Part shown: in pieces, positions 27,266 to 35,554 of the stretch
How the letters are laid out: each line of letters begins with the position of its first letter
Numbering within the stretch: position 1 is the stretch's first letter
Assembly (NCBI GenBank): GCA_946622645.1
Contig: CAMOQF010000008.1
Coordinates: forward strand, 1-38,908
DNA: 38,908 nucleotides
From: an uncultured Blautia sp.
Lineage (GTDB): Bacteria > Bacillota > Clostridia > Lachnospirales > Lachnospiraceae
Direction of reading: 5' to 3'
Notes under the pieces: model-generated
What the model was told of the DNA's origin: nothing
Database searches by the model: none
What the model saw: the letters and a program-made list of their open reading frames with translations, nothing else
Translations under genes and position numbers: made by a program

Positions 27266-28060
27266 ATGATCTATGAAAGACAGGAAGGCGTCCCCCGGTT
27301 TTCATGTACCGAGTACGCCGGAAAGACCAGAGACTATGTGGTCCTGATCCCCATCATCAACGAGGGGGACCGGATCCATAAAGAACTGCGCCGCGCAAAA
27401 AAGCACCGCATTTCCCAGTACGCCGATATCGTGATCTGCGACGGCGGCTCCACGGACGGATGTACGGAGGAAGGCAGGCTCCGCCGTCTGGAGGTCAACA
27501 CCCTCCTGGTCAAGCAGGACGAAGGCCGGCAGGGCGCCCAGCTCCGCATGGGCATCTGGTGGGCGCTGCAGAGAGGCTACAAAGGGATCGTCACGATCGA
27601 CGGCAACAACAAAGACAGCATCGAGGATGTACCCCGGTTCATCGAAAAGCTGGAGGAAGGCTACGACCTGGTCCAGGGCTCCCGCTTTGTGCCCGGCGGA
27701 AAAGCCGTCAACACGCCGCTTCTCCGGGCGGTCTCTGTCCGGCTGATCCACGCGCCCGTCATCTCACTCACGGCACATCAGCATTTCACCGACACCACCA
27801 ACGCGTACCGCGCCTACTCCGCGCGGTATCTGCAGCATCCGGACGTGCAGCCTCTGCGGGACGTCTTTATGACCTATGAGCTTCTGGCCTACCTGTCGGT
27901 ACGGGCGACCCAGCTCGGCCTGAAAGCCTGCGAGATCCCCGTGACCCGGGCCTACCCTCCAAAAGGAAAGACCCCCACCAAGATCAGCTTTTTCAAAGGA
28001 AACGCCGATCTGATGAGGATCCTCTTCAAAAACGCCCGGGGCGATTACGCCCCGCGGTAA
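27266..28060 (+). CDS. family 2 glycosyltransferase (DPM1-like)
   Basis: VVLIPIINEGDRIHKEL, IVICDGGSTDGC, GAQLRMGIWWALQRGYKGIVTIDGNNKDSIEDVPRFIEKLEEGYDLVQGSRFVPGG. Confidence 0.88.
   Translation: MIYERQEGVPRFSCTEYAGKTRDYVVLIPIINEGDRIHKELRRAKKHRISQYADIVICDGGSTDGCTEEGRLRRLEVNTLLVKQDEGRQGAQLRMGIWWALQRGYKGIVTIDGNNKDSIEDVPRFIEKLEEGYDLVQGSRFVPGGKAVNTPLLRAVSVRLIHAPVISLTAHQHFTDTTNAYRAYSARYLQHPDVQPLRDVFMTYELLAYLSVRATQLGLKACEIPVTRAYPPKGKTPTKISFFKGNADLMRILFKNARGDYAPR
28038..28053. terminator. GC-rich hairpin at the convergent GT2/AKR junction (possible bidirectional terminator, no T-run)
   Basis: GGGGCG-ATTA-CGCCCC with one additional flanking C-G pair. The convergent stop codons are only 8 nt apart. 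Confidence 0.35.
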
Positions 28061-28068
28061 TACTATGT

Positions 28069-29214
28069 TCAGCACCCGAACAGGGCGGCTGTCTTCTCCA
28101 TCTTGTCCGCGACCTTCACGCCGAACGGACATCTGCTCTCACATCCTCTGCAGCCTATGCACTCCGAAGCCGTATGCGCAAGCGCTTTGTAATGCTCCCG
28201 GATGCTCTCCGGAACGCTGCTCTGCGCCTCGGCCAGATCAGAAAGCTTGTTCACCATCGCGATATCGATATCCACAGGACATGGCTTGCAGTGTCCGCAG
28301 TATGTGCACTGGCCTGAGTAGGAATGCAGCGGCGCGGATGCAATGACGGAAGCATAGTCTTTTTCATCATCCGCCGCTTCTTCGTAATGCACCGCCTCAT
28401 CCACCTGCTCTTTGGTGTCATACCCGCACAGGATGGAAGACACGCCCGGCCGGGTCAGCGCGTAATGGATCAGCTGGGACGGCGTAAAGGCGACGCCGAA
28501 GGGCGACTGTTCTTTGTTGAAAAGTCTTCCGCCGAAGAATCCCTTCATCACGGTGAGCCCGACATCGTGCTCTTCACACATCTGATAGAATCTGGCCCTT
28601 TCCGGATCGATGCCGGAATAGTCGTCCTTGTCATATCCCTCAAACATGGAATCCAGGTCTTCCGTGGCCGGTCTCATGTCGAAAGCGGGATTGATGCTGA
28701 ACAGTATCATCTCGATAAATCCGGCCTCCACCGCCATCTGTCCGATCTTCGGGTTATGGGTGCTGAGCCCGATATGACGGATGGTCCCTTTTTCATGAAG
28801 CTCTCTTACATAGCCGATGAACTCACCGTTCATCACGGTATTCCATTCCTCCACGGAATCGATGTAATGGATCATGCCGAGATCCACATAGTCGGTCTGC
28901 AGTCTTGCGAGCAGGTCCTCAAATGCAGGGCGTACATGCTTCAGTTCCCGGTTCCGGACATACTGACCATTCTGCCAGGTGGAGCCGATATGGCCTTGAA
29001 CGAACCATTCATCGCGGCACGCATGGATTGCCTTGCCGATAATATCCCTCGATTTCGGGTCCGGCATCCAGCAGTCAATGATATTGATGCCCTTTTCGTG
29101 GGCATACTTCATAAGCTCTACGGATTCTTCTTCCGGATGTCTCTCCAGCCATTCACCGCCGAATCCGATCTCACTGACCATGATCCCCGTTTTACCAAGT
29201 CTTCTGTAATTCAT
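28069..29214 (-). CDS. aldo/keto reductase with C-terminal 4Fe-4S dicluster domain
   Basis: MNYRRLGKTGIMVSEIGFGGEWL, DLGMIHYIDS, C-terminal CTYCGHCKPCPVDIDI and CIGCRGCESRCPFGV. The RBS CAGGAGG sits before the internal ATG at 29214. Confidence 0.93.
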   Translation of the reverse strand: MNYRRLGKTGIMVSEIGFGGEWLERHPEEESVELMKYAHEKGINIIDCWMPDPKSRDIIGKAIHACRDEWFVQGHIGSTWQNGQYVRNRELKHVRPAFEDLLARLQTDYVDLGMIHYIDSVEEWNTVMNGEFIGYVRELHEKGTIRHIGLSTHNPKIGQMAVEAGFIEMILFSINPAFDMRPATEDLDSMFEGYDKDDYSGIDPERARFYQMCEEHDVGLTVMKGFFGGRLFNKEQSPFGVAFTPSQLIHYALTRPGVSSILCGYDTKEQVDEAVHYEEAADDEKDYASVIASAPLHSYSGQCTYCGHCKPCPVDIDIAMVNKLSDLAEAQSSVPESIREHYKALAHTASECIGCRGCESRCPFGVKVADKMEKTAALFGC

Positions 29215-29307
29215 AAGCACCTCCTGCATACATGGCTCTTCCCGGAGCCTTTTTTTATTTTCTTCTGTTCCGCTCTCGTCCCGGGACAGCGTCCCGCGGT
29301 TTCACCT

Positions 29308-30714
29308 TCACTGGATTCTCTGCCGCTTCGGGGGCTTCCAGCCCTGCAGGGCTGCCTGGCCTTCCGGCGTCACGGGGCGGATCCATTTGCCCCGGAACAG
29401 ATGCACCTGCATCAGGACATAGCGGATCGGCTCATCGACATAACAGAGGCCGAATACGACGAGGGTCGGCCATTTCAGCACAAAGCCGGACGTACAGACG
29501 CAGGGCAGCACGAGCAGCCACATGAAGACGATCTCCAGCACCGTCCCGTAGGTGGCGTCCCCGGCCGCGCGGAAGGTATCGTTCTGCGTCCAGTTGCCCA
29601 TGCGGATGATCGCGACGATCAGATAGATCAGGATCATCCCAAAAGCATAGTGATAGCTGTCTCCTTTCATCCCCATCATCGTCAGGATGGGGGTATGAAG
29701 GGCGATCACCGCCGCTCCCAGAATGGCTATGAAGCCCTGGCACAGGTACACAAGCCTCCAGGCCCTGCCGTAGGCAACGTCCAGGTGGCCGGCGCCCACC
29801 TCCGTCCCCACCAGCACGGAGGACGCATTGGTAAAGCCGGCGAAGAAGCCGATCACAAGGCCTTCGATCGTGCGGAAGACCGCCAGCGCGGCGATCGCCT
29901 CCTCCGGCTGCCGGCCCAGGACGACGTTGATGATCATGTTGCCGGCGCCGATCAGTACCTCGTTGCAGATGATCGGGAAACATTTTTTTAAATAGATCCT
30001 GATAAAACCGTGCCCCCAGCGGAAGTGCCTGCGGACCGCCAGCAGATAGGGATGCCGGCTGATGCGGGCTCCGATGATGATCACGGCGCAGTTGACTGCC
30101 TGGGCGGACACGGTCGCGTACGCCGCGCCCCGGACGCCCATCGCCGGCGCGCCGAGATTGCCGAAGATCAGCACCCAGTTCAGGAACACATTGGTGATCA
30201 CAGCCGCTATGCCGCCCCAGAGAGGGATCCGTACCCGCTCCGTACAGCGGAGCAATGCGGCCATGGCCATCGAAAGGACCATCAGCGGATAGGCAAAACC
30301 GGCGATGCGAAGATACTGCGTCCCGACCTGCCGGATCGATTCTTTATCGGTATACAGGCGCATGACGGTCTCCGGAAAAAGGACGCCCAGCATGCAGAAG
30401 ATCAGGCTGACCGTCATCATGAAGGTCAGGGTCACGCCGTAGGACTTGTTGATGCCGTCGTCGTCCCTGGCTCCGAAATACTGGGCAATGAACAGCATGC
30501 CGCCGCCCACGAATCCCCAGTAACACGAGAACATCAGGGAGGAGAACTGGGCGCACAGGCCTACGGCGCCCACCTCCGTCCGGCCGAGGGATGCGATCAT
30601 CATCGTATCCACCATGGAACCGGTGGTCGTCAGCAGATTCTGTAAAGCAACGGGGACCGCGATCACCGCGATTTTTTTCAGGAACGATTTCCATGGATAA
30701 TCTGATCTGTACAT
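29308..30714 (-). CDS. MATE family efflux transporter
   Basis: 468 aa, about 12 TM. AVPVALQNLLTTTGSMVDTMMIASLG, FLNWVLIFGNLGAPAMGVRGAAYAT, GAGNMIINVVLG. Confidence 0.93.
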   Translation of the reverse strand: MYRSDYPWKSFLKKIAVIAVPVALQNLLTTTGSMVDTMMIASLGRTEVGAVGLCAQFSSLMFSCYWGFVGGGMLFIAQYFGARDDDGINKSYGVTLTFMMTVSLIFCMLGVLFPETVMRLYTDKESIRQVGTQYLRIAGFAYPLMVLSMAMAALLRCTERVRIPLWGGIAAVITNVFLNWVLIFGNLGAPAMGVRGAAYATVSAQAVNCAVIIIGARISRHPYLLAVRRHFRWGHGFIRIYLKKCFPIICNEVLIGAGNMIINVVLGRQPEEAIAALAVFRTIEGLVIGFFAGFTNASSVLVGTEVGAGHLDVAYGRAWRLVYLCQGFIAILGAAVIALHTPILTMMGMKGDSYHYAFGMILIYLIVAIIRMGNWTQNDTFRAAGDATYGTVLEIVFMWLLVLPCVCTSGFVLKWPTLVVFGLCYVDEPIRYVLMQVHLFRGKWIRPVTPEGQAALQGWKPPKRQRIQ

Positions 30715-30776
30715 TTCTTTTTGTTCTTTCTTTTAATGATTTTCAGTGCGGTATCCGTATGAGATCCTGTTATTCT

Positions 30777-33700
30777 TTAATGCAGGAGCCACAGAATATA
30801 CCCCGTAACCCCCAGGAAGAACAGCAAGAGGGTCACGGCATACACGATCTTGATCGTCTTCTCCATAGAGATGACGCTTGTCTTTTCTGTCTTGTTCTTT
30901 TCGGCTGTACTCCGGAGGAAATCCGTCAGATTCCCCAGGAAAACGCCGTAAAGCAGGCTGAACCCTGCCGCGATAAAGAAGGAAAAGCTCACAGCTGTGG
31001 TCTCATTCTTTCCTCCCATGCGGATCAGGAGAAGGCCCGGTACACAGGAATACAGGAAGAAGACCGGTATCAGGAGATCGTTTATGATCCTGTACAGGTA
31101 TTCCCTCTTCCATATCCTCTTTTCTGCCTGCAGGCCGCCCACTGCCATGAGGATCATGCCCAGAAGAAGAAGGATGATGATCCTTCCGGCGGAAAGACCC
31201 AGTCCCAGCAGCCAGGAAAGGAAGCTCCAGGGCTCCTTCCCATAGCTTGCAGCATACAGAAACTCTCCGAAACCGCCTTTGACCATGACAGCGGTGCAGG
31301 ATACAAGAAGCGGCAGCAGGACCTGCGCGATACGCAGGATCTCCACGAACATGGGAGCCTCCAGCGGCTTCACCTGCCGCAGGGAAGGCGTTTTCTCAGC
31401 CTTGGGAGACCGGTCTTTCTGTCTCAGGGGCCCTTCTTTTACCACCCTCACGCGTTTCTCCGGAAGACTTTCCGGGTTCTTTTCATGGAATACCATGAAT
31501 CTCCCGTCTTCTGTTCCGCAGTAGATCCATCCGTCCTGCACGGCAAGCGCGGTGATCTCGGAATCCGCGGATACCGAGCTGATCACCCGGCCGTCTGCTT
31601 CATTGAGCGTCAGAAGCAGCCGTCCTTCCACCGAAACATACAGTTTTCCCCCGATACAGACAACTGCGTTGGCTTTCCCCGGTAGCTCGTGTTCATACAG
31701 CCTTCGTGCTCTGTCCGGATCGATGCCGATCACCCTCCCGTCGGAAGTGCACACAGTGAGATAACCGCCCTCCGCCGTCTGCAGAAGTTCGATCTGCTGC
31801 CCGGTATCGATCCTGTCGATCGTCGTGATGCTGCCTTTGGCCGCCTGCACGATATTGATCCTTCCGGAAGAGCCTTCTATAAAAGCAAAGCGATCGTGGG
31901 GCAAAGCCGTAAGGCACTTTGCTTCCGGCATCTTCGTATCCACGTTCAGGCGTTCGTAGCCGTTGGCTTTCTCTGTAAAAACAGACCTGTCCAGATTCCC
32001 TCTGTGATAGTGAAAATGAAGCTTCCCGTATTTGTCAAGCGTCATCACACAGTTTTCTCCGGCGGCCATGGAACAGGCGCCGTCCGGCCCGTCCGAAGTA
32101 TTGATGCCCAGCTGCAGCATCAACGACTGATACAAGGTGAACCATTTCTCCGCGTCCGGATCGTACCACTCGTTGACATGAGTGAAGGTGCCGATCCCAA
32201 AGCCGCCTTTCCAGGGAACCGCCAGACGGTAGTAGCCCAGATTTTCCGTGTGTCTGCTCCCGGAGGACAGCTCCAGGCGGATGTGGTCTCCGCTTGCAGA
32301 GGTTTTGTAGAATTCGGCGCTGCAGCCGGTCAGGACGGCCACATGGTTTCCCTGTACCGCGATGGATTCCACAGGCATGACGGTAACTTTCCGCTCTGAA
32401 TTCTTCTGCGTCCCTTTATGGAAGCAGTAGATCAGTCCGTTTCCGCCGCCCGCAAACACGGCATCCTCCAGAGAAGCAAGGGCACGGACGTCGGAGCATT
32501 TCCAAGTATATGCAGGCGCTTTAGCGCCCTTCATCGGGAATACCGCTACCGAATAGGGCGTTCCGACGGCGACCTCGCTCCCTGTCTGGACCATGGCCCG
32601 GATGTACGGACCTTTTTTGATGGCGCTGTCAAAGATATCATCGTTCTCCCGGATGAATGTATAGCCATCTGTGTAGTCTGTCCACATATTTTCGCCCGTG
32701 GAAAGATTCCGGAAGAAGATCCGCGGGAAGAAGGCGGCGCCGGCCACCTGATCCCCGGAGAGGACCACTTTGTTGATATAGCCGCTGTGGGTCTTAAAGA
32801 GGAGCGTCTGTTTCCCGTCCTGTACGGATATTTTCTGATCCAGACCGCCGTACGCGATCCTGTCGCCGGACGCGGAGACGCCCAGGATGGGCCATCCGGA
32901 CGTTTTTTTACCGGAAAGCAGCTTTCTTTCTCTGATGCTGACAATGGAAAGGCTGCCGTCTTCGGACCCTGCGGCGAGGCGGTCTCCCTGTACGGACAGG
33001 TCGTTGACGGGCACATCCCCCACCTTCACGGTATCCAGGACCGAGCCGCTCTGGGTATGCCAGAAGACGATCGTGCCGTCTGCGCAGCCTCCAAAAAGGA
33101 TCCTGTCGTCCGACGCGAGGCACCGGATCTGTGTGTCTGTCTTTGTGATCTCCGACTTTTTCTCCCCGGTGGAGATATCGTAGATGGCGATGCAGCTGTA
33201 TTCATCCACCGCTGCCAGGTCGCCCATATGGATGCAGAGAGAAACGATGGGCGCATCCCCGTGACGGATGACAAGGCTCCCCTCCTCCGGGGAAACCAGA
33301 GCCTGGTTGCAGGGAAGAAGGTGGTATTCTTCGTTCTCTTCTTCCAGGGTCATCAGCAGCTCGTCGATGTTGGGATCGGTATTCTGGCAGCCGAAAAGCC
33401 GCCCGCAGAGCTGGAAGGACAGCTGGGAGGGGTCTTTCTGCACGACGTCCGCCGAAAGCCTTAAAGCGCCTCCCACCTGCCGGCAGGAATCGTCATCCGT
33501 CAGCGCGTAATCCTCCAGGAGCGAACGCACCCCGCAGACCGCGATCTTTCTGCTGATAAACCGTTTATCCAGAAGAAGCGAGACAAACTCCTCCTCTTCT
33601 CCTGCCCGCTGCAGATGCCAGGGGTATTCATTGAACGCCCGTTCATCGCGCCCGGCGTATCCCTTGTCGCCTTCCGGATCCGCACAGGACAGGAACATGA

Positions 33701-35540
33701 AAGCGAGCGCCCGGTTCATGGCCGCTGCCATTTCCTGATACCGTTCTGCGGACACGAGGCGGAAGCTCTCGTGGAAAAAGTCCGAACGTTTTTCGCGGCG
33801 CGAAAGGAAGGGCCTCACCTGCCTGAGCAGCATGCGAAGCGCCGGGCGGACCTCCTCTTCGGGGTCTCCGGTCAGAAAGCGGATCGCGAGGAGCAGTTCC
33901 TCCTCGTCCAGTCCGCTCCGGGCGCAGGAAAGAAGGCCGAACACCGCCGCGCTTAACGGCATTCCCGTTATATCCGTCGATTCCCTCTCCAGTCTTTCCA
34001 GCACCTGCAGGAAAGCATCGCGGATAGAGCCGCCGTATTTCGCGATCTCGGAAGAAAGCTCTTCAAAATGCCCGAAGACCCGGAGTTCCGAGAGGATCAG
34101 GCTCACCATCAGGGGGGAATCGATCTTTTCGTGCTGTGAGATCAGAGAGATATGGTCCTCATCCAGCTTCTTCAGATACCGGGAGAGGAACCTGTCGATC
34201 ATGCCCCGCTTGAAGGCCTCGTCGCAGGCTGTCTTAAGCGGCGTGATCTGAACGTTGCCGTAAAGCCTGATCCGCTCGACGGTCTCTTCCTCCAGCGCCT
34301 CGCTCTTGCAGGAGAGGATGATCTTAAGTCCCTGCGGAAGCGTCACGGGAAGAAGCTCCAGCAGACGGAGCCCGTCCTGGCACTGGTTCAGCGCGTCGAT
34401 CAGCAGGATCGTCTTCTCCTGCGCGGCGATGCTGTAAAGACATTCGTCCAGCTTCTGAAACAGTTCTCTTTCCGTCGCAGGACAGGGAAGGCCGCATTCA
34501 TGCAGGATGCTCTGCAGCAGCGGATACAGACTGCCGGACTGCGGCGAGACTCCGCAGAATCTGGCCAGCAGGCGCGCACGGCTTCCGGAAGGCGTTCCGC
34601 CTTTTGTATCCGCCGCCTTGTGAGACTCGGACGTATATTCGCGGACCGCGGCGCACAGAAGCGCTGTTTTGCCGGAGCCGCTTTTCCCGGTGATCAGCAC
34701 CGCTTTCCGCCGGTCGGAGGAGAGATACTCTTTCAGGGCGTCCATATCCTCTTTCTGCGGATAGTAGGAATGCTCGTCCCTCCAGATATATTCCTCCTGG
34801 ATGGAGGCGGCGTCGTCTCCCTCCGCTTCCGCGGCATGGTCCGGGAACTCCTCCAGGATCTGTTTTTTCAAAGCTTCCAGGATGATATCCTTCAGTTCTT
34901 TCCCTTCCGCCGTAAAATGTGAAAGCCTTCCCTCTTCCGGGTCATAGGCGCAGCGGTATTCGGCGGAAGGATAGCCGTTTCCGTCGATCACCCGGCGGAA
35001 TTCCCGGATCTTTTCCAGGTTTTCCGGGCTGTCCAGGTAGACCCGTCTTTTCTCTTCCGGGACCCCCTCCAGATAATCGTCCTTCCGGAAAAGGAAAAAC
35101 GCTCTCCGGCACGGAGGCTGTTTTAAAAGCGCCCCTTCATACAGACGGTTCATTGGGGCGATCAGGGCGTGTTCGATCTCCATCTCCGTGACGGACTGCT
35201 TTCCGATCATGGAATCGACCTGCGGGTACTCTTCCCAGGTCTCCGGGCTCACGTCCCCGGCAGAGGGGACCCAGCCTCTCCGCTGTGCAAGGAGGCATAA
35301 AAAGAAAGGCCTGCAGGAATCGATGTTGTGCAGACAGGCGGCCACGGTATTGTGGTTTTCAGAGTCCTCCGCGGTGATGCCCCAGCGAAGGTCGATGTCA
35401 TACAGATGGAGCCTTCGTTTTTCGCACCAGGCCAGAAGCTCCGGAAAGACCTCCTTTACCAGATAGTCCCGCTCCGCATGCATATCCTGAAACGTACTGC
35501 TGATAAAGACCGCGACGGTTTTCCATTTTTTGTTCATCAT
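30777..35540 (-). CDS. DUF4062 - STAND/NACHT-like NTPase - beta-propeller (WD40-like) - C-terminal 5TM protein
   Basis: 1587 aa. N-terminal VAVFISSTFQDMHAERDYLVKEVFPELLAWCEKRRLHLYDIDLRWGIT (DUF4062). Walker A ITGKSGSGKTALLC (34665-34688) and Walker B ILLIDALNQ (about 34383-34412). A winged-helix/helical region follows, then many WD/PQQ-like blades over about 33270-31480. Five TM segments lie in the last ~210 aa. Confidence 0.88.
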   Translation of the reverse strand: MMNKKWKTVAVFISSTFQDMHAERDYLVKEVFPELLAWCEKRRLHLYDIDLRWGITAEDSENHNTVAACLHNIDSCRPFFLCLLAQRRGWVPSAGDVSPETWEEYPQVDSMIGKQSVTEMEIEHALIAPMNRLYEGALLKQPPCRRAFFLFRKDDYLEGVPEEKRRVYLDSPENLEKIREFRRVIDGNGYPSAEYRCAYDPEEGRLSHFTAEGKELKDIILEALKKQILEEFPDHAAEAEGDDAASIQEEYIWRDEHSYYPQKEDMDALKEYLSSDRRKAVLITGKSGSGKTALLCAAVREYTSESHKAADTKGGTPSGSRARLLARFCGVSPQSGSLYPLLQSILHECGLPCPATERELFQKLDECLYSIAAQEKTILLIDALNQCQDGLRLLELLPVTLPQGLKIILSCKSEALEEETVERIRLYGNVQITPLKTACDEAFKRGMIDRFLSRYLKKLDEDHISLISQHEKIDSPLMVSLILSELRVFGHFEELSSEIAKYGGSIRDAFLQVLERLERESTDITGMPLSAAVFGLLSCARSGLDEEELLLAIRFLTGDPEEEVRPALRMLLRQVRPFLSRREKRSDFFHESFRLVSAERYQEMAAAMNRALAFMFLSCADPEGDKGYAGRDERAFNEYPWHLQRAGEEEEFVSLLLDKRFISRKIAVCGVRSLLEDYALTDDDSCRQVGGALRLSADVVQKDPSQLSFQLCGRLFGCQNTDPNIDELLMTLEEENEEYHLLPCNQALVSPEEGSLVIRHGDAPIVSLCIHMGDLAAVDEYSCIAIYDISTGEKKSEITKTDTQIRCLASDDRILFGGCADGTIVFWHTQSGSVLDTVKVGDVPVNDLSVQGDRLAAGSEDGSLSIVSIRERKLLSGKKTSGWPILGVSASGDRIAYGGLDQKISVQDGKQTLLFKTHSGYINKVVLSGDQVAGAAFFPRIFFRNLSTGENMWTDYTDGYTFIRENDDIFDSAIKKGPYIRAMVQTGSEVAVGTPYSVAVFPMKGAKAPAYTWKCSDVRALASLEDAVFAGGGNGLIYCFHKGTQKNSERKVTVMPVESIAVQGNHVAVLTGCSAEFYKTSASGDHIRLELSSGSRHTENLGYYRLAVPWKGGFGIGTFTHVNEWYDPDAEKWFTLYQSLMLQLGINTSDGPDGACSMAAGENCVMTLDKYGKLHFHYHRGNLDRSVFTEKANGYERLNVDTKMPEAKCLTALPHDRFAFIEGSSGRINIVQAAKGSITTIDRIDTGQQIELLQTAEGGYLTVCTSDGRVIGIDPDRARRLYEHELPGKANAVVCIGGKLYVSVEGRLLLTLNEADGRVISSVSADSEITALAVQDGWIYCGTEDGRFMVFHEKNPESLPEKRVRVVKEGPLRQKDRSPKAEKTPSLRQVKPLEAPMFVEILRIAQVLLPLLVSCTAVMVKGGFGEFLYAASYGKEPWSFLSWLLGLGLSAGRIIILLLLGMILMAVGGLQAEKRIWKREYLYRIINDLLIPVFFLYSCVPGLLLIRMGGKNETTAVSFSFFIAAGFSLLYGVFLGNLTDFLRSTAEKNKTEKTSVISMEKTIKIVYAVTLLLFFLGVTGYILWLLH

Positions 35541-35554
35541 GCTCCACCTCCGAG

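Noticed and set aside
28324-29991. 555-aa plus-strand ORF antisense to AKR and MATE genes
   Set aside because: Spans two well-supported minus-strand genes and the gap between them; no domain motifs.
31689-34922. Several plus-strand ORFs (236, 348, 256 aa) over the STAND gene
   Set aside because: Shadow frames antisense to the 1587-aa protein; no motifs or RBS.
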